DNA of 64,000 nucleotides from Euphorbia lathyris (lineage: Eukaryota; Streptophyta; Magnoliopsida; Malpighiales; Euphorbiaceae): NCBI RefSeq assembly GCF_963576675.1, contig NC_088911.1, positions 30,860,501 through 30,924,500 of the forward strand, in the 5' to 3' direction. The position numbers and the translations under genes are program-made. Within the stretch, counting starts at the first letter, position 1. The number at the start of each line of letters is the position of its first letter. The notes under the pieces were generated by a model. It searched no databases, was not told the origin of the DNA, and saw only the letters and a program-made list of their open reading frames with translations. Positions 34,374 to 45,385 of this stretch are shown in pieces.

Positions 34374-36328
34374 TTATTCCTCACAGACCCTTTCAAGCAA
34401 GTTCTCAAGCTCATGGCTTATTTCAATGTTATCTTCCTTCAGTCTTCTGCGCATGTCAGGAGCTGATTTTCCAGCAGCTATGTAAGTCTTAAGCAGCCAA
34501 GCGTAAGTTTCGGAGTCGATACCATCAACAAGTTTGAAGATCTGGTAGAACTTCTCAGCCCCATCAACATCTTTCTCTCTGCAAAAATAATCGAAAAATG
34601 CAGTGGCCATTTCCTTGTTTGGATGCCACTTATATTCCCCAGCTTCAGTAATAGCTGTCAAATGCTCCAAAGCCAAGTCCAACTTATGCGTCCTCAAGAA
34701 GAACATCATGAAACTCTCCCGAGCCTTGAAGAAAGGTCCTTTAGTCCTCTTTAGCGCATCTTCAAAGACCGATTCAGCTTCTTCGAGCATGTCATGCTTT
34801 AAGTAAGCTCTTATAGCAACATTTGTTAACCTCATATCATAACTGTTGCAGTTGGATTCCCATTCTTTAAAGCATTTAGCTAAACCCTCAATATCTTTTA
34901 ACTTGTCTAGTGCCTGAAGCATCACAAGGTAACTCATATTGGTGACATTAGTTAGAGTTGATTTCAAGGAATCCCAGACTCTCTTCACCTCACTTAGATT
35001 AGAAATACCAGCATTTAAGGAAATCAGAAAATGGTAAGCCTCGCGGTTCCGAAATCCCATCTTCGCCTCTATCTTTTTAATAGCTGATTCAGCTTTCTCA
35101 ACAAGTCCAGCCTTGACATAGATTGTTGCCAGATTAGCATATGTACTCCAATCAGAAATATCTTCACCATCCTTGGTCATCTCATTCAAAACTCTCTCTA
35201 CCCCCTCAAAATCATTCAAATATCCATAGCTTTGCATCAGGATTTTATAAGTGAAAGAGCAAGGGGAGATCTTCCTCTTCTTCATCTCATCTACCAGCGC
35301 AGGCACCTTCTCAGGTTGGCCCAATCTCATGTGTAGTGCCATCAGATTGTTGAAGGGCAAAGATGATGAAATATAATTCAATTCATCCATTTTCTCGAAA
35401 AACGCTTTCGCCTTATCTAACATAAGTGCCCTGCAATAACAGTTCAAAAGAGCACCATGTGTAGCCATAGTTTTTGCAGATGGTGAAAGGCCACTGAAAT
35501 GATTCTCAGCCGCATCTATCCCTTTGGTTTTTGCTATAAGATCTATGCGAATTGCAATGTCCGAATATGAGAGGTGCATTTTCCTCTTCTCCATCCACTC
35601 CATCACCTGCACATTAAAAGTCCCAAAATAACCATAAATAGCTTCGCTTAAGAACACACTACAAAATATTAAATTAAAATGTAGACTCATTTTAGGGGGA
35701 AAATGCATTGACATAGCCAAAATTTGGCTATTGTTTCATCACAGTCACTGAGCTTTTCATGGTCTCCCTCATAACTGTCTTGAATCCATAGTCAAATCAT
35801 GGCAAATAAATTTTTCTTCAATACAAACTTCGCCAGAAATTTATACAGTGACCTAAAACAATTAAGTAAAGTTGATCTTGAAAGTTCACTTCTCAAATAA
35901 TTGGATTGGATTTATCAGATAATGTCAATGAAATCGAGATTAATTTTTGCAATCACATCGAATTATAACAAAATCCGAAAGTAAACAACTTTCAAAGTAG
36001 AAAAGTACAGATGAGAGATTGGTAAAGCCAGGGATAGAGGACAGACCTCAAGGGCATGATCGAACCTACGATACTTGCGGAACTCTTTGATGATTTGAGA
36101 AAGCTCAAATTTGTTTATACCTTTCCCCTCCTTTAAGTAATCATTTAGCGTCACCGATACACTTCCCCCGGTCGCCCCTAGAGCCGACAACCTCCGGTAT
36201 AACCGTGGCGATTGTCCCGCCGAACCCACAGCTGGAGGAGCCGTCTCGGCTATTGCCTCCGAAGCCGTGCAAAGCTTCCTCGCAAGCCATGATCCTTTTG
36301 CTACCAGTGAATTAGGGTTCTTCAACAT
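34374..36328 (-). CDS. P-class pentatricopeptide repeat protein, probably mitochondrial
   Basis: Two exons: 36328-36047 (94 codons) and 35606-34374 (411 codons with stop). They are joined at a GT/AG intron (donor GAG|GTCTGT, acceptor GTGCAG|GTGATG), giving 504 residues. The first ~40 residues ([19 protein letters not shown]) are basic and Ser/Ala-rich, a likely organelle-targeting peptide. The remainder is helical PPR repeats, for example [40 protein letters not shown] and [20 protein letters not shown]. No E or DYW domain is present. The family binds single-stranded RNA in organelles and supports its processing or translation. This member belongs to the short PPR group that includes Arabidopsis At4g01990 and At1g02370 (from memory). 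It shares a ~250-bp promoter region with the D27-like gene. Confidence 0.93.
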
Positions 36329-36577
36329 GTTAACTCAGCTTCTGTTGTTGAGGCTCTCAGAAAATGGGTTTTGCTAGGGTTTAAGGTTTTATTCGAAATT
36401 TGAAGAAAACAACTGAACGTCAGAAACTCAATGATGCGCATGTCGTTTCGTGATTATAGATTAAGAAATGGTTTCAACGAAACGCACCGTTTTGATTTTA
36501 AAAAGCTGTTTTTTCCTTTTAATTTCGTGCTCCTGGTAACAGCGGAAAATTGCATTCCACATAATGCAGAAGTGAAG
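36329..36577. promoter_or_regulatory. Shared intergenic region between divergent PPR and D27-like genes
   Basis: The 249 bp between the two start codons must hold both 5' UTRs and both promoters. No clear TATA box is seen in either direction. A short ATG-containing frame at 36431 runs in frame into the D27-like start, so the exact D27-like initiation could lie upstream. The methionine at 36578 gives a good transit peptide. Confidence 0.6.
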
Positions 36578-39500
36578 ATGAAGCCACTGGCTCTACTTCG
36601 TCCCCTCTCCTTCTCCTCTTCATGTTCATCTCCTTCACGCCTTCACGCTCTGCCCAAACCTCTCCTCCATAATCGGAGCTTTCGCGTCTCGTGTTCTCTG
36701 CAACCAAAGCCGGTTCTTTTCTCCCTACTTTTTCAATCAATTAATTGCTTCAGCTCGGAAACCTGTTCTTCAGCTTCAATTTCACTCGGAGGAGTAATAC
36801 AAATTTCAGGTTAATGCCGAAGACACATCTCCAAGGTCCGAGTACGAACCTGGATTAGTTGATGATACTTTCCTCACTCTATTTCGAAACAAAATGGTCA
36901 AGGTGAGCTCAATTTAATCACTAGATAAGCCTATTTCGTAGACCTTTTTGCGTTGTGTATAACTCTGTTTCATAATTTTGATATGTTGAAATTGAGGGAG
37001 AAGACAGGAGACACAAGGAAGAATGATTATAAATAGATTAGAGATATTATTTTGCTGAAATTTGGGAGCAGTAGAAGTACTCTTCTTAACTTTTGAAAGT
37101 TGAAACCGGTTCTTGTTGGATTCTAATTCTCATTCTTGTTCATCTCATCTTTCGAACTACTTTTGACTTAAAAATATTCTTCTGTTTGATTGATCAAAAT
37201 AGTGTATAAACAGGATAGTAAAGAAAAATTGGGATTGGTTACTAGTGTTTGTGTGATTATTATTGCTTTCAGGAGGTTGGATGGGATTCTGAGAGACCTG
37301 GATATGATGGATTAATTGAAGTAGCAAATCGCCTCATGTTAACAGGAAGAACAAATGCTGAAACCAGAGAAGCCGCGGTATGATTGATTTCTAAACTTAA
37401 TTTCAAATTTTTTTTTTCACTTGCACTTATGTACTGTGTTGCTCTTTCGCTTAAAACAGGTTCGTATATTAAGGTCACTCTTTCCCCCATTTCTATTGGA
37501 TCTGTACAAATTGCTCATATCTCCACTAGGAAATGGAAAAGTAGCTGCCATAATGGTTGGTAAGCAGAGTTCTTACTTTTTCTTCCTACTTTAGAAGATG
37601 AACTTTCTGAGCTTACAGTACTAACAAACCTCTTTTACCTTATGTGTTCCACAGCGAGAGTGACAGCAATCACTTGTCAATGGCTTATGGGAAGATGTAC
37701 AGTTAATTCTATTGATCTTCCTGATGGAACCTCATGCCAAAGTGGGGTAAGAACCCTAAATTTTCCATTCTTCTGATCTAATTAATTCATCATATTCTGC
37801 CATCAATTTTAAAAGTATTCTTTGACCTGATTCTAGTTGGTTGGTTTTTCATAAAGGTCTTTGTAGAAAGATGCAAGTATTTAGAAGAAAGCAAATGTGT
37901 AGGGATTTGTGTAAATACATGTAAACTTCCTACGCAGGTAACTGATTCCCTAATGATTTTTTAAAGTTTCTGTGCTGCAGTTTTAGCCTTTTTCTTAGTG
38001 CCCGTTTGCTAACTTTTCAACTTGGTATATTGCTTCTCTTAGACTTTCTTCAAGGATTGCATGGGTGTCCCCTTACTGATGGAGCCAAACTTCACAGACT
38101 ATAGTTGTCAGGTATATTGTTCACCATTTTCTTTAGGAGTTTATTGCCGCTTTGTTCATGATAACAAGTGAGGTTTTTTTTTTACAATAAGATGAATATT
38201 TTTAATTCCACAAATTAATGAGGTTGACAGGACTCTAACCTTCGACCGTTGGGTCCAAGAGACTCTGATATCATATCATGGAACCACTTTAACTAAAAGC
38301 TTAAGTTTATAGTTAAGGCTCAATCATAGATCTTATATTAATCTCTGGTCTCTCCACCCCAGGACACACCCCTAGTTGTCAAAGAACCAGTAGCCTGCAC
38401 AAGATAATGTGCTGCCTGATTCGCAGAGCTTCTAAAAATAAACAACTTAAATACTAACCAATTCTTCTAACAACCTACTTGTAAGGGATTTTCCAGCTTA
38501 AATAAACAACTTAAATACTAACCAATTCTTCTAACAATGATTAGTATTTAAGTTGCCCACCAATGATTTTCCAGCTTGTTTACCCAACATTGCTAAATTT
38601 AACACACTAAATATTCAGACCACCCGGTTATTCAGGTAAACAAAGTCTATCCCAAAACATCCAATGAAGGGAGGAGCCATTCTGTCCAGCTTTATCCCAC
38701 CAAAACGAATACAGCATAGAAGAAAGACATAACACAATTAGGCAAAGCTTGTACCACTGCCCTAAGAAGAACTTCCTTTCCACTTAACAGCTTAAGATAG
38801 ACATTTTCTCCACCTACCCTTAATCTTACTCCTTGATAATTACTCCTTAATTTATCAAGGACAAAAGGAAATGCTCGAGAGCTACTCTGTCTCACCATAG
38901 AAGGTAAACCGACATATCTTCCCTGATCATTGACAACCCGAACACCAAGACAGTCAACAATATGCATATGAATACTTTCCTAAAATTTGGACTGAAAACG
39001 ATAGGAGGCTTTTCAAAATTTGCTTTGCTGACCAGATGCTTTCTCATAAATGGCAAAACATTGTTTCAACGCCCTAACTTCCTCCACCGAAGCACAAAGA
39101 AAGAAATAACTATCATGCCCAAAAAAAAAATTAATGAGAAAGGACAGACGCATATATTCTGCACAAATAACAAACAAATATGGTGACAAAGGTATGTTTG
39201 GATAGGTGGCAAGACAAGATCCAATACAAAAATATTACCCTTCAAACTCCTATTCATGGCATTGAAGATATATTCACAGCCTAGAGCATGTCACGCTTCA
39301 TATATCTATTTTCTGCATTGAAGATATATTGTTATGTTAGAGTCCAAACATAAATAGTTGCATATTTGACCTCCTTGGTTTGATTAGACTGTTTGTTTGT
39401 TTTGCTGGGGACAATTCAGTGCAACTTGTATTGGATTTAGTTTTTCTGCCTTGAATGCTGCCATCCTTGTGATTACTGTTTCCAAGTTTAGACTTGGAAG

Positions 39501-39680
39501 AAAAATAAAATCTGACGACTGCCTGTTTTTCTCACCTTATTTTGGCAGTTTAAATTTGGGGTTTTTGCTCCCCAGCCAGAAGATGATAGCAGTCTCAAAG
39601 AGCCTTGCCTCGAAGCCTGTCCAATTGCAAGTAGAAGGCGAGTTGCACAAAACGTAGTAGGGCAGTGCCCAAAGGCATAA
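36578..39680 (+). CDS. D27-like: DWARF27-like protein (DUF4033), plastid, carotenoid isomerase family
   Basis: Eight exons join in frame: 36578-36712, 36810-36902, 37273-37377, 37460-37559, 37655-37746, 37857-37937, 38043-38111 and 39549-39680, giving 268 residues. The first ~45 residues are Ser/Leu/Pro-rich and basic, a chloroplast transit peptide. The DUF4033 domain follows: FRNKMVKEVGWDSERPGYDG, ETREAAVRILRSLFPP, ARVTAITCQWLMG, and a Cys-rich end (CKYLEESKCVGICVNTCKLP, FFKDCMGVPLLMEP, DYSCQFKFG, EPCLEACPIA). D27 itself is an iron-containing carotene cis/trans isomerase that starts strigolactone synthesis. D27-like paralogues share the fold but may use other cis-carotenoids. The Cys-rich motifs are intact. 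Intron 7 (38112-39548) is long because a LINE fragment lies in it. This looks closest to the D27-LIKE branch rather than D27, but that is recalled, not computed. Confidence 0.92.
38640..39290 (-). pseudogene. LINE reverse-transcriptase fragment in D27-like intron 7
   Basis: Antisense to the host gene. From right to left, shifting frames give LFVICAEYM-type sequence (RT block before the catalytic box), KASGQ/NFEK-like sequence, then a clean stretch LGVRVVNDQGRYVGLPSMV and LLSGKEVLLRAVVQALPN (38692-38967), and WDKAG-like sequence near 38690. It is from another LINE branch than LINE-A and is only a fragment. Frameshifts and stops show it is old. Further degenerate sequence extends left to about 38360. 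Confidence 0.8.
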
Positions 39681-39956
39681 GGCCCTCTCATCGTTCGTGT
39701 GTTTCTCGGCTCTCTATTAATCTCTTGAAACTTCCTTTACTTTGATGTGGCTCATCACTGCGTCAGCAGAGCCTACCTTTTTTGATTAATGAAACCGCTA
39801 ATATTTGCACAGTATGCAACTCTAATCAACTTGATTAGGTATTAATTTGATGTAACACAAGCTAGAGAGAAAGAAAGAAAGAAAGAAACTTTGGACATCA
39901 TGTAGGAAAGGAGAGAACAAAAGTTGTCGTTGATAAAAGGCAATAAAAGTTTGGAA

Positions 39957-41525
39957 CATAGTCGTCAAAGGTGAAAGGCGAGCCAAGACGATAAGGCAAA
40001 ATATCACCTCGAGGCGAGTCGATAAACAAATTAGAGAAATAATAAAAAAAAAAAAAAACATAGCTTAAATTGACTAGTTTAACTTCTAAATTGTAAAACA
40101 AAATAAAACTTCTAGGGTTCGTTTGGTATACCGTAATGCAATGTAATGTAATCAAACTTCTAATGCAATAGAATAGAATGGTGATTCCATTACCATGTTT
40201 GATTGTTAAATAAAAAGAAAATGAAGAAATATAATTACCATTACAATATTGATGTTTGCCTAAATAAATATAATAATAAAAATTTATTTACATAATTAAA
40301 ATTAACGAAAAACATGATAACGTGAAAAATGAGATGAAGCGAAAAACGAAAAACACGAAAAAATGCAAAAAAAAAAAAATCAAAATCAAATACAAAATTA
40401 GATTAGCTGAAATCAATTTAATTAGTGCATATACATAAAAAAAAAAATTAATTTTTTCTCGTTTTTAAATTTTCATGTTTTTCTACTTTTTGCGTTTTTG
40501 AGAATGATAAGAGGTTACATTGAGGTGTGAGATTTGATAAATGAAAGGTTAAAGAAGCTTTGAGAGTAACAATTAAGATTAGATGCTTTGGATGTAATGA
40601 GAATTCAACTCCTTTTTCTATGTAATGGGGATTACAAGCTTTATTGAACAAAATGTAACCTATGGTTTTTTCATTACATTCCAATAAAATTAAAAATTGC
40701 ATCCAAACATAGTAATGGCCTTTTGATGTAATGGGCATTCCATTACGAAGTCCATTACGTCTTACCAAACGTACCCCTAGTATTTAATACTAAGATCCTA
40801 ATTTCTAATAACATATCAAACAAACATTATCATCAATCCAAATACTCATCATCAAGGTTTTCCACTTCTTCATCCACTTCCACTAATACTCATATCTAAA
40901 CGCGTGCAAAATTAGATACTTGTAAGCTATTGTTTCCTACATTTTTATACATTTTCACAAGCTTTCATACAATTTCAAACACTTTTATAAGACAAATCAC
41001 AAAATTTGGGCAGCATAACACTTACATAGATCATAATAAAGAGTAGAAATTTGGGAGAATGAAGATGAAGAAAAGAAAAATAAAAGAAAGGAGAAGATTA
41101 TGAATTTGGAAGAACGAAGAAGAAGAAAAGAAAAATAGAAGAAAGGAGAAGATTGTAGAAAGAAAAATAGAACAAATGAGAATAGAGAAGAGTATAGAAA
41201 GGAAAACTAAAAAAAAAAAGTCGGTACATGTATGTCGATCAGTGTTGTTGAGTGGAGGAGAGGAAGTGTGTCGATCGGTGTTGTTGGTTGAACGTAGAGG
41301 TGAGGAAGTTTATTCAATGGATAGAAGAGAGTTTATGTCGAAGGCTTTGTGAGAGGAAGTGTCTATTTATGTCAATCGGTAGAAGAGGAATTTTCTATAA
41401 TTTACCGCCTAAGTGCAGAAGGTGCGGTCGCCTTCTGAATAACACGTCTTCCAGTGTGAAAGGCGGGGGACGGAATGTCTGGATCGTCTCTCGCTCACCT
41501 CAGGTGATCTCCTTTGATAATTATG
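39957..41525. mobile_element. Non-autonomous hAT-like element, carrying a nested MITE
   Basis: GTTTGGAA is duplicated at 39949-39956 and 41526-41533, an 8-bp TSD typical of hAT. The ends are CATAGTCGTCAAAGG and, inverted at the right, CATAATTATCAAAGG, followed on both sides by GGCG-rich subterminal sequence. The interior is AT- and purine-rich without a convincing ORF. It was later hit by the element at 40115-40776. Confidence 0.7.
40115..40776. mobile_element. MITE (PIF/Harbinger-like) nested in hAT-like element
   Basis: The ends GGGTTCGTTTGGTA and TACCAAACGTACCC are inverted repeats. CTA flanks both sides (40112-40114 and 40777-40779), a 3-bp TSD. Inside both ends are many copies of ATTAC/GTAAT. 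No coding capacity. Confidence 0.65.
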
Positions 41526-41533
41526 GTTTGGAA

Positions 41534-42900
41534 TACTTTGGAAATACTTTAAAAATAAAAGAGTAAGAGTTGATGCTAAACACTTTTAGAGTTTGAAAAA
41601 AATATATATATGAACAACGGTCAATTGGATGTAGACTAAGTAGAGAACCTTTTATTTAGGGAAATTTATAAAACTGGTCGAATGGAAAAGTTCATTTACA
41701 TATTTAAACTCATGTAGACATATGCTATCAAAGTAGAGTTTTCCAATATATTTTTCCAAAAATACTCTTATTCGCACAAATCTTCACTTTCTCATTGTTG
41801 TTTGATTTTGTGGTGATTTAGCATAGATTGAATGTGTTATGTTTGATTAGAGTTGATGTTAATGGGTATAGTGATGATTTTCAAACTCATTTGGATTGTA
41901 TTGGTGTGATTTTATTAGTTTAGAAGTCGAAATATTTGGTTTTGAGTTACACTTAGCATTTTATGATTTTGCTTCTCATTTTATGATTTTACTTCTCAAT
42001 TCGTGATTTTGCGAATCGCATTTTAAGTACAGGTTCATACTTATAGGTAAAGCGAATAGTTTTGCTTTACAATTAGTTAATTACTAATTTTAGAAACCCA
42101 AACCAATTCTTGGAATCCTTTCTCTTTTCCTAAGGCTAAATGTGAGCTAGGCTAAGATGTATGGCTCTAAAGTTTCTCAAACCAATTCTTGGACTCGAAT
42201 ACTTCTTTCTTCTCAAAGGTCTTCTAGAAAAAAAAGAATTCAGAAGTTTGAGGGAGTGGAGATCCAGTAAGGATGTTTTTAAAAGATATATTAAAATAGT
42301 ATAATTTGATAATATATATCTAAATAGATCTATAAAATTTATATGTAAATAAACATTTCCATTAGGTCATTTTTATTTAAGGCTTCTAATCCATGCACGT
42401 GGGCATAATTCACCAAACCTAATATCTAAATGCATGAATAGAAATACAACTATTGCCAATAATAATCTCTAGTTTCATGGTTTATTTTGTTCTTTGTAAT
42501 CATTTTCTTACTTTTATGGATTCTGTATTAGATATAACTCCTAAAGAAGTGGTAATTTCTGACACGAAAACACGATTACAGAGCCAACCCGACCGACACG
42601 ATACGATTGACACGAAAATCATTTTTCTAGCATTTATAACATATAAAACCATATGGAACATAAATATGAGATAACACGATTTTGACACGAAACACGATAA
42701 TTGCCAGGTCTACTTATGTAAAGTTTTACTTCTTACTTTTCTTATTAGATGTACACATTTTTCATATAATGAAAAATAAAAAAAAAGGGTGACACGTTAG
42801 TTATCTCTCAAACACTTCTTGGTGTTGACCTAAATCAAAATTAACAAACTCATAATAAATTTAAAATTATGCAACCACTTTAAGAATTAAAAGTGAGCTA
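41534..42900. other. AT-rich intergenic DNA
   Basis: No gene is seen. 42530-42715 is rich in GACACGA/ACACGAT words (for example CCGACACGATACGATTGACA) and looks like a degraded dispersed repeat. Confidence 0.5.
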
Positions 42901-43595
42901 CTATATACCGCACCCAAATTCTGATCCACCGCCCATTTGTGACATATTTGCCCTCCTCACTTTTTGAAACAAGAAAGTGGAATTTTCTCAAATCCTCTCT
43001 ACCTTCTTTGCATTTTCTCTCCAAAATCATAAACCCGAACAACAATAATTAAAATTATGAAAATAATTGATGTGTGACAATCCGAACCTCAAAAATCGAG
43101 ACGGAAACATTAAGATTTATATTTTTTTATCAAAGAACTCATGAAAATAATACATATTTTTCATGACGAATTTGCATTTTTCGTCACAAAAAATAGGAGA
43201 ATTTTTAATTTTTCGTCACAAAAAATTGAATGATTTAGTATTTTTCGTCACTAAATTTTTTACGATTTTGTATATTTCAAAATTTGGCCTATACGGATGC
43301 GTCATACCACCCGACCCATGGCGGGAACGGATGCGGCGTACCACCCGACCCATGGCGGAACGGATGCCGCATACCGTCCGACCCATGGCGGGAACGGATG
43401 CGGCATACCGCCCGACCCATGGCGGGAACGGATGTCGTCCGTTCCGACCATGGGTCGGACGGTATGCCGCATCTGTTTAGGCTAAATTTTAAATTTTCTC
43501 TCAAAAAAAAATTTCTCAATTTTGACAAAATTTTCATGGCAAGGACAAAATTATCCAATAGGAGCGGTGATAGGGAATTTGGGTGCGGTATATAG
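42901..43595. mobile_element. Inverted-repeat element containing a minisatellite
   Basis: The left end CTATATACCGCACCCAAATT and right end AATTTGGGTGCGGTATATAG are perfect inverted repeats of 20 bp. Weaker pairing of CCACCGC with GCGGTG lies further in. No clear target duplication was found, so the superfamily is undecided. The core contains the GC-rich tandem repeat at 43293-43480. Confidence 0.6.
43293..43480. repeat. GC-rich ~33-bp minisatellite with inverted last unit
   Basis: Four to five units of about 32-34 bp carry the words ACCCGACCCATGGCGGGA and ACGGATGCGGCATACC. The final part (CCGACCATGGGTCGGACGGT) runs in the opposite orientation, so the RNA or single strand could fold back. It is far more GC-rich than its surroundings. 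Confidence 0.85.
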
Positions 43596-43779
43596 CAATA
43601 CCCAATTAAAATAAAGAGTAACAATTCAAAATCTGCAACAACTGCCAATCAAATACTTGGAATGACAGTTACCTTCAGGTTTTCTGACAATACTTGGAAT
43701 GGAAGTTACCTTCAAGTTTCCTCACAAACAAACATCTAATGTTCCTTACAAAAGACAGCAACCTTGGGAAAAATTAATA

Positions 43780-45165
43780 GAATAAATTTGAACTTATTTG
43801 GGATTTTGGAGTGAATTTTTTCACAATGCCGATCTTATCTGCCCCCATTCACCTGCCATAGATGCCAATGGAATTCTGACCTACGCATCTATGACAGTTG
43901 TAGGGGCAGATATAGGATAAAGTTTCATGGAGGGCAAACTTTTAGTAACTTTTTATCGATCAACATATATTATAATGTAATGTATCAAAATATAAATCAT
44001 TAATCTTTCCATTCATAAAAATTATTTATAATTAAATATAGGGTTAATACACATGTTTTCGCGGAAAAACAGATTTACCCTTAAATCAAATAAACCCACA
44101 AAACTATCCCTGAATTTTCCATAAACCTGCAATTATGCCCTAATCTGACGGAGCTGTCAAACGACGATGACATCAAACATTCTTATCTCCAAAAAAAATG
44201 GATGACGACAATCAAAATTCATTTGGTTCCTTATTGTTTTCTATTGCTATTGCTTTTGGATTAATTAGGAGATTTAGACGTCATTTTATTAAGTTGATTG
44301 AGCTTTTATGAAAATGAATTTTGACCAATTTTTTCTTCTAACTTGCTTTTAATCGAAATTGAATGTGCATATTTTTTCTGTTTGTGATTGATTGTTCTTT
44401 TCTGAAGTTTTTCTGGAGATAAGAAGGTTTGATATCATCGTCGTTTAGCAGCTCCGTCAGATTAGGGTATAATTGCAGGTTTATGGAAAATTCAGAGATA
44501 GTTTTGTGGGTTTATTTGATTTAAGGGCAAATCTGTTTTTCCGAGAAAATACAAGAGCAAATATGTGTATTAACCCTTAAATATATGCTAAGCTACCAGC
44601 GATTTCTCTCTCAATACCACTAAACGATAGGAAAGATATGCAACTTCCATTCTGTTTCAAAGCTTATTTTTCACAATAAGCATAATCCATTATCAAATCT
44701 TAATGATGAACCTATAATTCCAAAATCTAATTGATCATACAAATCAATATAACAAAAATTCATAATTATAAAATTGCATAAATGGAAAAAATGAAAGACA
44801 GAATTGAAAAGAATGAAAAGGGGGTTGGAGACTCGAAAATGAATAATTGAAAATAATAATAAAAAATATTCTTTAGAGGGATGGAACTGCTAGACTCGGA
44901 TGGAGGAGCAAATTGAATATCTTGAGGAGGGCAAAATCCTTCATCCATTATATTAAGATAAATTTTTGGACCGGCTAGAGAGGACCTAAACCCCCTCTAG
45001 TCATAGTATCGATCCACCCCTAACAGTTCATCCGCCTTTATGGCAGGCAGGAATCTCCGCCCCCACTTGTAGTAGGGGAGGTCAGAATTTTCTGGTAAAA
45101 ACATCCGCCAATAAGACTGGCTGGGTGAAAAAATTCCAAAATCGGAAATATGTTCATATCTATCC
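43780..45165. mobile_element. Candidate large inverted-repeat element
   Basis: The left side has TTATTTGGGATTTTGGA then TGAATTTTTTCACA. The right side, inverted, reads CATATTTCCGATTTTGGA then ATTTTTTCACCC. A second matching pair lies inside (left GGAATTCTGACCT, right inverted AAAATTCTGACCT). Ends and TSD could not be fixed to the base. It contains the MITE at 44041-44576. Confidence 0.4.
44041..44576. mobile_element. Mutator-like MITE with 9-bp TSD
   Basis: TTAAATATA is duplicated at 44032-44040 and 44577-44585. The ends are GGGTTAATACACATGTTTTC and, inverted at the right, GGGTTAATACACATATTTGC. Pairing extends about 150 bp inward (AAACAGATTTACCC..., CTAATCTGACGGAGCT, ATCTCC). No ORF of note. 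Confidence 0.88.
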
Positions 45166-45385
45166 TAATTGTATAAATAAGTTAGGAAACTAATCTAAAT
45201 GTGTCATTCCCCTAAAGAATCATATTTTGATTAATATGCAGGTAATGCAACCTTTCATAAACTAGAATACAAAATCATACAAAATTAGTAAACTTGAAGG
45301 AGCTCAATACGTATAAAAAAAACATACAGATATACTGTAAGATCCTAGATTTTTTTTAATCTTTTCTCCATGCGTTTATAAAACA

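Noticed and set aside
39066..39257. Hydrophobic 63-codon ORF in D27-like intron 7
   Set aside because: It is the wrong frame of the LINE RT fragment; the neighbouring frame gives the conserved LFVICAEYM-type sequence.
41252..41566. 104-codon ORF with several cysteines
   Set aside because: Lies across the end of the hAT-like element (39957-41525), runs through its TSD, and has no recognisable motif.
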